From contig CADCDP010000021.1 in NCBI GenBank assembly GCA_902800305.1, positions 1-64,000 of the forward strand: a stretch of DNA of 64,000 nt, written 5' to 3'. A model generated the notes under the pieces. That model had not been told where the DNA came from and made no database searches. It saw only the letters and a program-made list of their open reading frames with translations. This DNA comes from an uncultured Bacteroidales bacterium. GTDB lineage: Bacteria > Bacteroidota > Bacteroidia > Bacteroidales > Bacteroidaceae. The position numbers and the translations under genes were made by a program. Below are positions 44,743 through 52,830 of the stretch, one piece after another (position 1 is the stretch's first letter; every line of letters starts with the position of its first letter).

Positions 44743-45996
44743 TTAATCGAAGAATCCCGGTTGTTTATACTCGATGCCTAACTCTCTATCCACAGTGGCG
44801 AGGATGCCCTGCACCTGTCCGAGGGCGAACATACGTCCGAGGAGGGTGTAGCCAGCATTGTGTCCGTGACTGCTCTCATCCATGATGCCACCAGGCTCGT
44901 CGGTGAAGGTCATGCCATGGTCAACACGCATGGGCAGGTTGGGGTTCTCCTGCTCAAAGATGCGGCAAAGCTCGATGAGGTCGGCACGTCCACCCAAGTG
45001 GCTCGCCTCGGTGAAGTCGCCGTTGGGGAAGATGTGGCACGAACGGAGGTGTACGAAGTGGGTGCGTGAAGCAAACTTCTTCGCCATCTCCACCACATTG
45101 TTGTAAGCTCCAGCCGAGAGACTGCCAGCACAGAACGTGAGTCCGTTGTGCTTGTTGGGCACAGCATTGAGGAACCACTCGATGTCCTCTTCGGTGCGCA
45201 CGATGCGTGGCAAACCGAGCACCTCGATAGGCGGGTCGTCGGGGTGTACGCACATATTCATGCCACACTCCTCACACGTCGGCATGATAGCCTCCAAGAA
45301 GTACTTCATGTTGGCACGCAACTGAGCCTTGTCGATGCCCTTGTAGAGGTCGAGGAAGTCGCGGAACTTCTGGATGGGAGCCTCGTCGTTCTCGCTGAAG
45401 TTGCCCGACACGAAGCCCTGTGTCTTGATGATGATGTTCTCCACCAGCTTGTGGTCTTTCTCTGGAGTCATCGTCTTGGCGAGCGCATCAGCCTCTGCCA
45501 ACACATTGCGACCAGCACCCACACCAGCAGGAAACTCAAACTTCGCCCATTCCTCGCGAGCACCTTCACGCTTCAGGATGTAGATGTCGAAGTAGGCAAA
45601 CTCCGCATAGTTGAAGTAGAGGTTCGTCGAACCGTTCGGGTTCTCGTGCAAGAGGTCAGTACGTGCCCAGTCGAGCACCGGCATGAAGTTGTAGCAGATG
45701 CAGTGGATGCCCTCTGCCGAGAGGTTGCGTAGGCTCTCCTTATACACCTCAATCTGCTCATCGCGGTCGGGACCGCCATACTTGATGGTCTCCACCACAG
45801 GCAGACTCTCCACCACGCTCCATCGCATCCCATAACTCTCGATGTACGACTTCAAGTCGTGAATCCTCTCACGAGTCCACACCTCGCCCAGAGGCACGTC
45901 GTGCAGGGCAGTCACGATGCCCTCCACGCCAATCTGTTTCAGCATGGCAAGCGTAATCTTGTCCTTCTTGCCAAACCAACGCCATGTTCTTTCCAT
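44743..45996 (-). CDS. uxuA: Mannonate dehydratase
   Basis: A 417-residue enzyme dehydrating D-mannonate to 2-keto-3-deoxygluconate. The start MERTWRWFGKKDKITLAMLKQIGVEGIVTALHDVP is diagnostic, as are ICYNFMPVLDWARTDL and CVHPDDPPIEVLGLPRIV with metal-ligand Cys/His residues. The ATG at 45996 is chosen because the promoter box lies at 46038-46045; a longer reading from 46083 would begin upstream of that promoter. First gene of the uxuA-uxuB operon. Confidence 0.96.
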   Translation of the reverse strand: MERTWRWFGKKDKITLAMLKQIGVEGIVTALHDVPLGEVWTRERIHDLKSYIESYGMRWSVVESLPVVETIKYGGPDRDEQIEVYKESLRNLSAEGIHCICYNFMPVLDWARTDLLHENPNGSTNLYFNYAEFAYFDIYILKREGAREEWAKFEFPAGVGAGRNVLAEADALAKTMTPEKDHKLVENIIIKTQGFVSGNFSENDEAPIQKFRDFLDLYKGIDKAQLRANMKYFLEAIMPTCEECGMNMCVHPDDPPIEVLGLPRIVRTEEDIEWFLNAVPNKHNGLTFCAGSLSAGAYNNVVEMAKKFASRTHFVHLRSCHIFPNGDFTEASHLGGRADLIELCRIFEQENPNLPMRVDHGMTFTDEPGGIMDESSHGHNAGYTLLGRMFALGQVQGILATVDRELGIEYKQPGFFD

Positions 45997-46037
45997 ATAG
46001 TCCGATTTTTTAGGTAAAATATAATAATATGTGTGTG

Positions 46038-46045
46038 CAAAGTTA
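46038..46045 (-). promoter_or_regulatory. Promoter -7 box of uxuAB
   Basis: TAACTTTG on the minus strand, 41 bases before the uxuA ATG. No clear operator palindrome was recognised nearby. Confidence 0.75.
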
Positions 46046-46123
46046 GGCAAAAAAAAACAAATCCGTTTATTCTCCCGTATCATTTTTGTTCAATGACGCA
46101 CCAAAAGTATTCAAAAAGGGACA

Positions 46124-46156
46124 CAAAAAAGCCCAGAACCACGTTGGCTCTGAGCT
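46124..46156 (-). terminator. Terminator at the end of the tubulin-like locus
   Basis: On the minus strand AGCTCAGAGCC (46146-46156) pairs with GGTTCTGGGCT (46130-46140), with a G-U pair, then a run of six T. It lies 33 bases after the stop at 46190. Confidence 0.88.
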
Positions 46157-46189
46157 TAAACATAGTTGTGCTTTGATGTTCCGATGGTC

Positions 46190-47020
46190 TTACCCTTCCA
46201 TTTCTGCCTCCAGCGCATCGTCCGAAATGTCGTCGAGCATCTTGCTCTTGTCCTCGGGAGCGATGATGGCATTGCTCATCTCGTTGCTGAGTTTTTCAAT
46301 CTCCGCCTTTATCTCCTCTTCGCTTTTCAGTTGTTCATGCGCTTGCACCTCGTTGTAACTTGGGTCTGTCTCTACGATTTCCTTGATGTAGATACATCTC
46401 TGCATATTCTTGATAGCCTTTTCGTCGAAGCAGCCCAACTTCGCGAGGTCTTCCTCTTCGAGGGCACCGTTTTTCAGGCTCTTCCAAGTCTTGGCATTCG
46501 CCTTTTGCTTGCCTACAACCTCCTTTATCTCCTTTGTGGCCAACGAGATGATGTTAGGTGCTCCCTTCAGATACTTTCCGTAAGTCAGTGCCTTCATGCC
46601 GAGGCTGGGCAGAGCCGTAGCCGCACTTGCCCCCATCGCTCCAGCCTTCACCGCTTGCGAACCAATCGCGATACCATTGGAGATGGAAGTCACCATTTGC
46701 CAGTTGCAGGTGGCACGAGTGACATACTCCCCCTCGCTGGTGGTCATGTACGCCTTGATGTAATACTTCCCGTCAATCGTAATCGTGTCTTGATGAAATT
46801 CGTAGGCATCCATCAGTTCGCCATAGTTCTGAATCTTGTTCCAAAGCGTGTCAATCGTCACGAGATAGTTATCCACCTTCTCATTACCCGACTTCACACC
46901 GTCCCAAGTCCACTCGTAAGTCTTCTCCGATTTCTCCTTCTTCTCCTTCTTTTGAGCGTAAGCCGTACTGGAGAGTGTACATACGGCCAGAGCCAAGATT
47001 AAAAGTTTTCTCATAATCAT
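46190..47020 (-). CDS. Exported protein of unknown function (last gene of tubulin-like locus)
   Basis: A 276-residue protein with signal peptide (RKLLILALAVCTLSSTAYAQ). After a Lys/Glu-rich stretch comes a region with YEWTWDGVKSGNEKVDNYLVTIDTLWNKIQNY, then a small-residue segment (SNGIAIGSQAVKAGAMGASAATALPSLG) that could associate with membrane. The acidic helical C-terminus reads LKSEEEIKAEIEKLSNEMSNAI. I do not recognise the family. It is separated from the upstream exported-protein gene by 482 bases containing a repeat element, so its membership in the locus is less certain. Start at 47020 (MIMRKL) or 47014. Confidence 0.65.
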   Translation of the reverse strand: MIMRKLLILALAVCTLSSTAYAQKKEKKEKSEKTYEWTWDGVKSGNEKVDNYLVTIDTLWNKIQNYGELMDAYEFHQDTITIDGKYYIKAYMTTSEGEYVTRATCNWQMVTSISNGIAIGSQAVKAGAMGASAATALPSLGMKALTYGKYLKGAPNIISLATKEIKEVVGKQKANAKTWKSLKNGALEEEDLAKLGCFDEKAIKNMQRCIYIKEIVETDPSYNEVQAHEQLKSEEEIKAEIEKLSNEMSNAIIAPEDKSKMLDDISDDALEAEMEG

Positions 47021-47502
47021 AATAGTTTTAGTTAGTAATCGTAAAAAATAAATTTTACATTTAAATTTAAAATTTATATTTCATGCCCCTGCGGGGCGTA
47101 GAAAGAAAAAATAGAAAAAAATAGGCAAAAATATATAAAAATCTCAACTTTCGCAAGTTCTTTATTTCTGAACGCAGAGGCGTAGAGAGAAAAGGAATAT
47201 ATGACACACGTATATGGCGAGAGGACACGGAGAAATGCCAAGGCATTTCGCAGAGTGCGCAGAGTTGTGCGCAGATCTCTGTGTCCTCTGCAAGCAGCAA
47301 GGCTGCTCTCTGTGCACTCTCATATCCAATACGATATTAAAAAATCTCTGCGGCTCTGCGTTGAATGTTAACATGCGAAACTTAAATAAAAATTTTTTTT
47401 ATGTTTTTATCTGTTTTTCTTTATTTTTCTTTTTAATGCCGCAAAGCGGCAAATCATCCCAATTTATTATTTAATAATGTGTTTTGGAGTTATTGATTTC
47501 TC
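47021..47502. other. 482-base intergenic region with nested inverted-repeat element
   Basis: It is AT-rich at both ends, with small hairpins GCCCCTGCGGGGC (47085-47097) and GCCGCAAAGCGGC (47439-47451), and holds the nested repeat described separately at 47157-47362. No promoter box or gene is convincing. Confidence 0.65.
47157..47362. repeat. Dispersed element with nested inverted repeats
   Basis: An outer imperfect inverted repeat pairs AACGCAGAGGCGTAGAGA (from 47171) with TCTCTGCGGCTCTGCGTT (to 47362). Inside, GAGGACAC (47221-47228) pairs with GTGTCCTC (47281-47288), and GAAATGCCAAGGCATTTC is a palindrome near 47232-47249. One frame reads NAEPQR, like the spurious NAEAQR peptides derived from such repeats in many bacteria (from memory, unsearched). 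Probably a non-coding mobile-repeat relic. Confidence 0.7.
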
Positions 47503-49047
47503 TTATAGTTCTATCTGAATGGTGGTCATCTCTGGTGTGATGTGGTGCGCCTTCTTCTCACCGTCGATGAATATGTAGTGATAGTCATCAGGCATGGTGA
47601 TGGAGAAAGTGCCGTCAGCAGCCACGTTGCCCACCATCTTAGCATTGAGACGAGCCTCCTTCTTGCCCACATCCGACTGCATCGACACATTCACGTGCAG
47701 CGAGTTGAGCGGTCGGGTGTCAAACTGGTTCTTCATGGTCACCTTGCCCGTGATGACCTGCCTCTGCACCGTCACCGTCTCATACACCGTTTCCTGCGAT
47801 TTCGGATGCTTGCTCAGACGGTTCCACACCCTCGTCTTCATCTCCGTCAAGCCCTCCATTTCGGGATGGTAGGCAATGAGTCGTTCGATGAACTTATACT
47901 CGCCACTCAGGTTCTTAAACACCTCGTCGCTCCCGAAACCCTGTTCCGCCTCAGCCTTCTGTGCCCTGCGTTCCGTCTCCTCCACGAAGTAGGTATATTT
48001 GCGGATGCTGGCCATCGTGTCCCGTTCGCAGCGTATTTCCTCCCGCTTGTCGATGGGGCAGTCGGCATGTTCCAGCACCTTGTCGTAGGCCGTTCGAGCC
48101 GCGTCATAATAAGAACTCTCCGTGTGTGAAGCATATTCAGCCATGAACTTCTTCGCATGAGCCAGCAGACTCTCATACGACTCGGTCAGTGCCATGACCA
48201 AGAAGGCACGGCGTTCCTTGTAGCCTATTTCACTGATGTCTATATACATGACATTCGACCCAGGAGCCGATACCTCTATCTGGCACATCTCCCTGTACGC
48301 ACCCTCCAACTGGTCTTTCTTCTCTTCCTGTTGGTCTATCCTGTCTCCCAGTTCATCGACCGCCTTCTCGTTTCCTGCCTTCGACAGCTCCTGCAGTTGC
48401 TTGTCCAGTTCAGCAAGTTCCTTCTCAGCGTTCGCAGCCGCCTCCTTCGCCTCTCTGAGCTTTTTCGAGTCGATGCGCACCGACGTGATGGTGACCGAAG
48501 CGTCAGATTCCTGTGGATGAGCATCCACCGTACATTTCAACTTGCTGCTGGGCTTAATCGTCAATCCTTGTATCGTAGATGAAAACTCTATGAGCATCAA
48601 GTCCTCTTCGCCTGAAAAAGTGTTACGCCCCGTTTGGTCTTTATAATCGATGGGATTGGCCACCTCCTCCACACGACAAGCATGCCAGTGGTTTTTCCTG
48701 AGCGGTTGTTTCAGTTCGGTTTGAAGCGCCTTGCCTTGGCGACTGAAGATGAATCGGGCATCGCTGCGTTTCGCCAAGTCAGCCCTCACCTCGTAGCAAT
48801 ACATCCCCTCGCCACCCTTACGCGGTCTCGTCACCTGCGCATGGCAGTCGATAGGCTCCACGCTGACGATGAGGTCATCGTGGGGAGAGAAGACCAACAT
48901 TCCCCCCATGCCCCCCAGACCGCTATCATCCCTCTCCAACGGAGGTTGGCTCACCGCCTTAAAATACTGGTCTTGTGCCGCAGCTCCCATGCAGCAGAAG
49001 CCCCACAGCACCAGCACCATCCATAATTTAAATCTATCCTTCATCAT
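47503..49047 (-). CDS. Exported coiled-coil protein of unknown function
   Basis: A 514-residue exported protein (signal peptide KLWMVLVLWGFCCMGAAAQ). A beta-rich N-terminal half (about 25-190) is followed by a coiled-coil around 195-250 (EAKEAAANAEKELAELDKQLQELSKAGNEKAVDELGDRI). A helical TPR-like stretch comes next (AYDKVLEHADCPIDKREEIRCERDT), and the C-terminus is beta-rich (TVQRQVITGKVTMKN to HITPEMTTIQIEL), resembling a carboxypeptidase-regulatory-like fold. No catalytic motif. It lies within the tubulin-like locus; the upstream spacer holds heptamer repeats. Either of the first two Met codons may start it. Confidence 0.65.
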   Translation of the reverse strand: MMKDRFKLWMVLVLWGFCCMGAAAQDQYFKAVSQPPLERDDSGLGGMGGMLVFSPHDDLIVSVEPIDCHAQVTRPRKGGEGMYCYEVRADLAKRSDARFIFSRQGKALQTELKQPLRKNHWHACRVEEVANPIDYKDQTGRNTFSGEEDLMLIEFSSTIQGLTIKPSSKLKCTVDAHPQESDASVTITSVRIDSKKLREAKEAAANAEKELAELDKQLQELSKAGNEKAVDELGDRIDQQEEKKDQLEGAYREMCQIEVSAPGSNVMYIDISEIGYKERRAFLVMALTESYESLLAHAKKFMAEYASHTESSYYDAARTAYDKVLEHADCPIDKREEIRCERDTMASIRKYTYFVEETERRAQKAEAEQGFGSDEVFKNLSGEYKFIERLIAYHPEMEGLTEMKTRVWNRLSKHPKSQETVYETVTVQRQVITGKVTMKNQFDTRPLNSLHVNVSMQSDVGKKEARLNAKMVGNVAADGTFSITMPDDYHYIFIDGEKKAHHITPEMTTIQIEL

Positions 49048-49123
49048 TTCTCATTTATCATTTATCATTTAGCGCAGCGCATTTCTCATTTCTCATTTCT
49101 CATTTCTCATTTAGCGCAGCGCA
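49048..49123 (-). repeat. Heptamer repeats with TGCGCTGCGCTAA units, copy A
   Basis: Read on the minus strand, TGCGCTGCGCTAA follows directly on the stop codon of the upstream gene, then tandem ATGAGAA heptamers, a second TGCGCTGCGCTAA, then ATGATAA/ATGAGAA heptamers running into the ATG of the next gene. Nearly the whole spacer is repeat. Confidence 0.88.
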
Positions 49124-50140
49124 TTACAACCCAAAGTCGCTCAGCGTGAACAGCTCGCTGTCATCTATCCTTTGAGTCTTCGCCTTGTCCGTCCATTCAG
49201 GTTGCCATGTGCGCACATGCACAGTAGGCGAACTCCCATCCTCTGGAATCTCCCACAGCAAGAAGATGTAGCCCGTGTCACTATAGTTGCTCGACCGCCA
49301 TTCCTGCCTCAGACGTACTCCGAAACGAGTCTCATCCTTCGTCGATTTCGTGATGCCAGGACAACCGCCACTCTCCCCGTTCTCCCCAATCGGGCTGAAC
49401 TTCACGTCAATCCACTTGTTGCGAGCAAAAGCGCGACGCAGATTCGTCAGATACTGCTGTTTGTTCTGTTTCGAATACTCAATCTTGGCAGTGCTCAGCC
49501 CCGAATAATCCGAAGGAGCCGTGTAGGTCACGTGTCCTGTGATGATAAGCGCGTCCTCGCTGAACACCTGTTCCAGATACTTGATGTCTTTCGTACAATA
49601 GGCAGTGCGGAAACGCTCCACATATTGCAGGATAATCATCTGCTGTTCCTTCGTGGCTACCTCGCCACAGCGACTCATGCTCTCGCTTGTCTGGTCATCC
49701 AACGCAAAACGGAAGTCGCTGATGTTGCCCTGATTGTCGAACTCCACCACAGCCTCCTGATAGTCACCATCGCCAAATTCGCCGTTGCCTATTGAGATGA
49801 TGAGAGGGATGCCACTCACCATCATGCTGTTTTTAAACACCCAGCAGCGTTCCACCACTTCGGAGTCATCCACATAAAACTGCCCGATTTCCCACAGCAT
49901 CGTGATGGATTCGATGGCAAACTGAGTCATGCTGCCCACTTTCGTGTTCAGGGCACGCTTCTCTGCTTGGGCAGTATTGATTTCAGTAAGCAGAGCCGCA
50001 AGGTTCCTTTCAGCATTCAGCACCTTTTGTGTCTTAGGCTGACCCTCGTCCAAGGTGAGAGTCACATTCACGCTGCCAGCCGCTTCTGCACACAGCCATG
50101 TCAGCAATGTACACAGGACGATAGAAAAAAGTCTTTTCAT
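49124..50140 (-). CDS. Exported protein with NTF2-like domain
   Basis: A 338-residue exported protein. The start at 50140 (MKRLFSIVLCTLLTWLCAEA, a signal peptide) is chosen because the longer reading runs into the heptamer repeats. The C-terminal two thirds contain the pattern ILQYVERFRTAYCTKDIKYLEQVFSEDALIITG, typical of the NTF2-like/SnoaL fold in Bacteroidota. The final part has DTGYIFLLWEIPEDGSSPTVHVRTWQPEW. Function unknown; it is flanked by the two heptamer-repeat spacers. Confidence 0.7.
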   Translation of the reverse strand: MKRLFSIVLCTLLTWLCAEAAGSVNVTLTLDEGQPKTQKVLNAERNLAALLTEINTAQAEKRALNTKVGSMTQFAIESITMLWEIGQFYVDDSEVVERCWVFKNSMMVSGIPLIISIGNGEFGDGDYQEAVVEFDNQGNISDFRFALDDQTSESMSRCGEVATKEQQMIILQYVERFRTAYCTKDIKYLEQVFSEDALIITGHVTYTAPSDYSGLSTAKIEYSKQNKQQYLTNLRRAFARNKWIDVKFSPIGENGESGGCPGITKSTKDETRFGVRLRQEWRSSNYSDTGYIFLLWEIPEDGSSPTVHVRTWQPEWTDKAKTQRIDDSELFTLSDFGL

Positions 50141-50231
50141 GGAAATATACATTTTATCATTTATCATTTATCATTTATCATTTGTCATTTGTCATTTAGC
50201 GCAGCGCAATCACTTAGCGCAGCGCATTCAT
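50141..50231 (-). repeat. Heptamer repeats with TGCGCTGCGCTAA units, copy B
   Basis: On the minus strand two TGCGCTGCGCTAA-like units are followed by heptamers of the form ATGACAA (two) and ATGATAA (four or so), ending 16 bases before the ATG of the next gene. Same design as the spacer at 49048-49123 but different heptamer number and sequence. Confidence 0.88.
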
Positions 50232-50927
50232 TCACAGTTTCACGCCGAACGCTCCACGCCCAGGATAATTCTTCTCGCTGTCGGGCAGACCTGTCTTCAC
50301 GTTCGTGCGTTCAGGCTTCGCAGGAGTCAAGATAGCTTCCAGTTCTCCGCTGGTGTTGTAGATGATGAGGTAGAAATCCTCCTTTGGGTTGAGCCGCTCA
50401 TATTTGTCATACTGACTAATCTTTCCCTCCTTCTTCAGGCGCGTGATGCAGTCTTTCAGTTGGGAGAAAGCCGTCAGCCGGCTCAGTTCCTCGATGGCTT
50501 CTGGCACGGCCTGTTTCGGTGTTGCGGCAGCGACCTCTTCGATGGAAACCTCCAGCGGATTCTCCACCGTCACGACCATCGGGTTATACGCTGGCATGAT
50601 GTCCCCTTTCTTCACATATCGGAACGTGCGGAACATATTGCCACGTGGCAGTTTGATGACACTTTGCAAGTCTGTCGAGTTGTTCACCACCACATTCTGC
50701 GAAGAGCGCAACTTCTTCTGCGTGGCCACCCATTCATTGATTCTTTCCAGCAGCATCTCTTCTGCCACCTCGTTAGCCTCTTCTTGAGTCTTGCACACAG
50801 CTTCGGCATACAAATACTGTGAACTTTTCTTCACCGAGGCAATTTGTTCCTTTTGTTCGTCTATGCTCTGTCCTGCCATGGCAAGGCATACCAGTAGCAT
50901 AAGGGTCAATAGATAAGTACGTTTCAT
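50232..50927 (-). CDS. Exported LPP20-like protein of unknown function
   Basis: A 231-residue exported protein (MKRTYLLTLMLLVCLAMAGQS). The segment YLYAEAVCKTQEEANEVAEEMLLERINEW resembles the helical part of LPP20-type domains in secreted Bacteroidota proteins. The C-terminal half contains EDFYLIIYNTSGELEAILTP. No catalytic residues are apparent. Its ATG overlaps the TGA of the preceding gene (ATGA), so the two are translationally coupled. Confidence 0.65.
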   Translation of the reverse strand: MKRTYLLTLMLLVCLAMAGQSIDEQKEQIASVKKSSQYLYAEAVCKTQEEANEVAEEMLLERINEWVATQKKLRSSQNVVVNNSTDLQSVIKLPRGNMFRTFRYVKKGDIMPAYNPMVVTVENPLEVSIEEVAAATPKQAVPEAIEELSRLTAFSQLKDCITRLKKEGKISQYDKYERLNPKEDFYLIIYNTSGELEAILTPAKPERTNVKTGLPDSEKNYPGRGAFGVKL

Positions 50928-52015
50928 TTTGAGTTAAAGAATTTTTCAGTCATGTAATGTAGTGGGATGTAGGCATAGAGCCTTGCTTTGATGTGTGGAA
51001 CCACTTCTCCTTTGGGATGAGCGAGCAGGACGGTGGGGAAGGACACGCTCAGCATGTGGTTATAAGCCATTTGGCTGTTCAGAGCCAGAACGATGCCCGT
51101 CACCCTATCCTCTTCCACCTTCTTTGTTCCCCAATAGAGTTTACAACCCTCCATTTGACAGAGCGATAACCACTGACGCAGAGAAATAGTGAAGTCCTCC
51201 GTGTCATAGCCATACTTGTCCAGCTTCACATCCAGCAGATAATCATACGTTCCGCTGCCACAAGTCATCACATTAGCCACAGATATAGCACTCCAGTTGG
51301 CATCCTCCACAATCGTATATACTCCTTCATCCTTTGTTGGTTTCAGATAGATATTACTGTTGATATTATTGGTGAGATATGTTTCCCCCTTCAACAGCAG
51401 CATACTGTCGTTCTTTGCCACAAGGTTGCCCCCTTCTGGGTAGAACGGCTCAATATGAGTTGGCTCTATCCGTTGAAGGTTGCGTGAGATGATGTGTTCC
51501 AGTTCAATGGCATTACATCCTGTGAGCAACTGGCAATCCTTATTGAACGCCATGGTCAGCGTTTGCTTTCCCTTGGTCCAGCTGACTTTATACTTCTGCA
51601 ACCCTTTTTCCTCGATGCTGAACGTTTCCGTTCCGTCGAAGGTCTTGGCTATGGCGAGGTCGCCCTTCACCACCACTTCGTCCGTTTCTAAACGTAGCTG
51701 TGTGGAAAATTCAGAGGGTAGATCCAGTTCAAGTAGATAGCGTTCCAAGAAGTCGTAAACAGGCGATGGTTGTGCCGTTCGAATCGCATCGGAGAACAGG
51801 TGATATCCTAAATGCTCCACTTGTCCCCAACGGTTCTTTCTGTAGTTTAGAGACTTTCCCCTAAAAGCGAAAGCTTGGTTACTTTCTGTTAACTGCTCCA
51901 TCTCAAGTGCTTTGGCCATGGAGTTCAATCGGCGTGTGGCAAACCTTCCGTCCTGACCGTACCCGTTGAGTGATACGGCCAGAACAAGAAGGAATATGTA
52001 GATGATACGTTGCAT
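50924..52015 (-). CDS. Exported protein of unknown function
   Basis: A 363-residue exported protein; the start is set at 52015, directly before MQRIIYIFLLVLAVSLNGYGQ. I do not recognise the family. The mature part is a mix of beta strands and short helices, with segments such as TFDGTETFSIEEKGLQKYKVSWTKGKQTLTMAF and LLDVKLDKYGYDTEDFTISLRQW, and ends in IPLHYMTEKFFNSK. It is coupled by ATGA to the next gene and follows the MORN-like gene by 45 bases. Confidence 0.65.
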   Translation of the reverse strand: MQRIIYIFLLVLAVSLNGYGQDGRFATRRLNSMAKALEMEQLTESNQAFAFRGKSLNYRKNRWGQVEHLGYHLFSDAIRTAQPSPVYDFLERYLLELDLPSEFSTQLRLETDEVVVKGDLAIAKTFDGTETFSIEEKGLQKYKVSWTKGKQTLTMAFNKDCQLLTGCNAIELEHIISRNLQRIEPTHIEPFYPEGGNLVAKNDSMLLLKGETYLTNNINSNIYLKPTKDEGVYTIVEDANWSAISVANVMTCGSGTYDYLLDVKLDKYGYDTEDFTISLRQWLSLCQMEGCKLYWGTKKVEEDRVTGIVLALNSQMAYNHMLSVSFPTVLLAHPKGEVVPHIKARLYAYIPLHYMTEKFFNSK

Positions 52016-52060
52016 AAAAGAACAATCAAGAATGAACACGCCAAAGTGGAGGACTGGTGA

Positions 52061-52801
52061 TTACCGATTCACACGTTGCTGGGTTCCGTCGTTCTTATAC
52101 CATTGCCCTGTTTGCAATTTGCCATCACGGAATGTACCTGTCACAGTTTCTCCTGATTGAGCCACATAATCTTTGCTTTCCACAATTTTATGAGCAGAAT
52201 TGTAGGTGATAGTACCAGAGCCATGTGGTTGACCTGCGCTGTTGATTTTGCCAGAGTAGGTGCCATAACCGAGATTGATAGTGCCTTCTCCTTTAGGGTG
52301 CGACGAATCTTTCCCCTTGTTCTTTTCAGCCTCTATCTTTGCTTTCTCAGCTTCTGCTTTGGCTTTCTCTGCCTCCGCTTTAGCTTTCTCAGCCTCTGCT
52401 TTGGCTTTCTCAGTTTCGTTTTTCAGCTGTTCCGCTTCTTTTTGAGCTTTTTCCAACAACGTGTCAATGGTTGTGGTGTCGGTACCAGCGTCTGGTTGTG
52501 TAATCGGAACAGAATCTTCAACAAGAGGAGGTGGTGGTGGCAAAACTTCTTTCTTGCCACCTATCACGCCTGTTCCCCAAAGGATACCAGCCACAATGGC
52601 GAGGGCGGCGACAACACCACCTCCCAGCATGAGCTGTTTCTTAAATTTTATGTACCAAGGAATTGTGGTTTCCTCAATGGGGTAGAGGGGTTTATGGCAC
52701 TCGGGACATTCCATCTCGGTGCTTTCCACTTCCAGAATCTCTTTATTGTCAGCTATGTCGCATTCGCCATAATTGTGGCATTCGCATTTAATTTTTCCCA
52801 T
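52061..52801 (-). CDS. Zinc-ribbon, single-pass membrane protein with coiled-coil and MORN-like repeats
   Basis: A 246-residue modular protein. A cysteine-rich N-terminus (C6, C8, C13, then CPEC at 33-36) suggests a zinc ribbon. A membrane helix spans about 59-80 (LGGGVVAALAIVAGILWGTGVIGG). A proline run and a Lys/Ala/Glu coiled-coil built of AEKAKAE heptads (about 120-165) follow. The last third has MORN-type repeats: GYGTYSGKINSAGQPHGSGTITY and VTGTFRDGKLQTGQWY. Most likely a membrane-anchored scaffold with the ribbon in the cytoplasm next to the tubulin-like protein, encoded 29 bases upstream. Function unknown. Confidence 0.75.
   Translation of the reverse strand: MGKIKCECHNYGECDIADNKEILEVESTEMECPECHKPLYPIEETTIPWYIKFKKQLMLGGGVVAALAIVAGILWGTGVIGGKKEVLPPPPPLVEDSVPITQPDAGTDTTTIDTLLEKAQKEAEQLKNETEKAKAEAEKAKAEAEKAKAEAEKAKIEAEKNKGKDSSHPKGEGTINLGYGTYSGKINSAGQPHGSGTITYNSAHKIVESKDYVAQSGETVTGTFRDGKLQTGQWYKNDGTQQRVNR
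52327..52413 (-). repeat. 21-bp in-frame coding repeat (AEKAKAE heptads)
   Basis: About four near-identical 21-bp units inside the MORN-like gene encode AEKAKAE. The unit keeps the frame and the coiled-coil phase, so copy number could vary without breaking the protein. Confidence 0.8.
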
Positions 52802-52830
52802 ATTATTAATAATGTGTTAAGTTTGATTGT

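Noticed and set aside
45997..46083. N-terminal extension of uxuA to 46083
   Set aside because: The extension would begin upstream of the TAACTTTG promoter box, and the family starts at MERTWRWFG.
47067..47474. Small open frames on both strands of the 47157-47362 element
   Set aside because: They are translations of a nested inverted repeat; the NAEPQR-type peptide is a recurring artefact of such elements.
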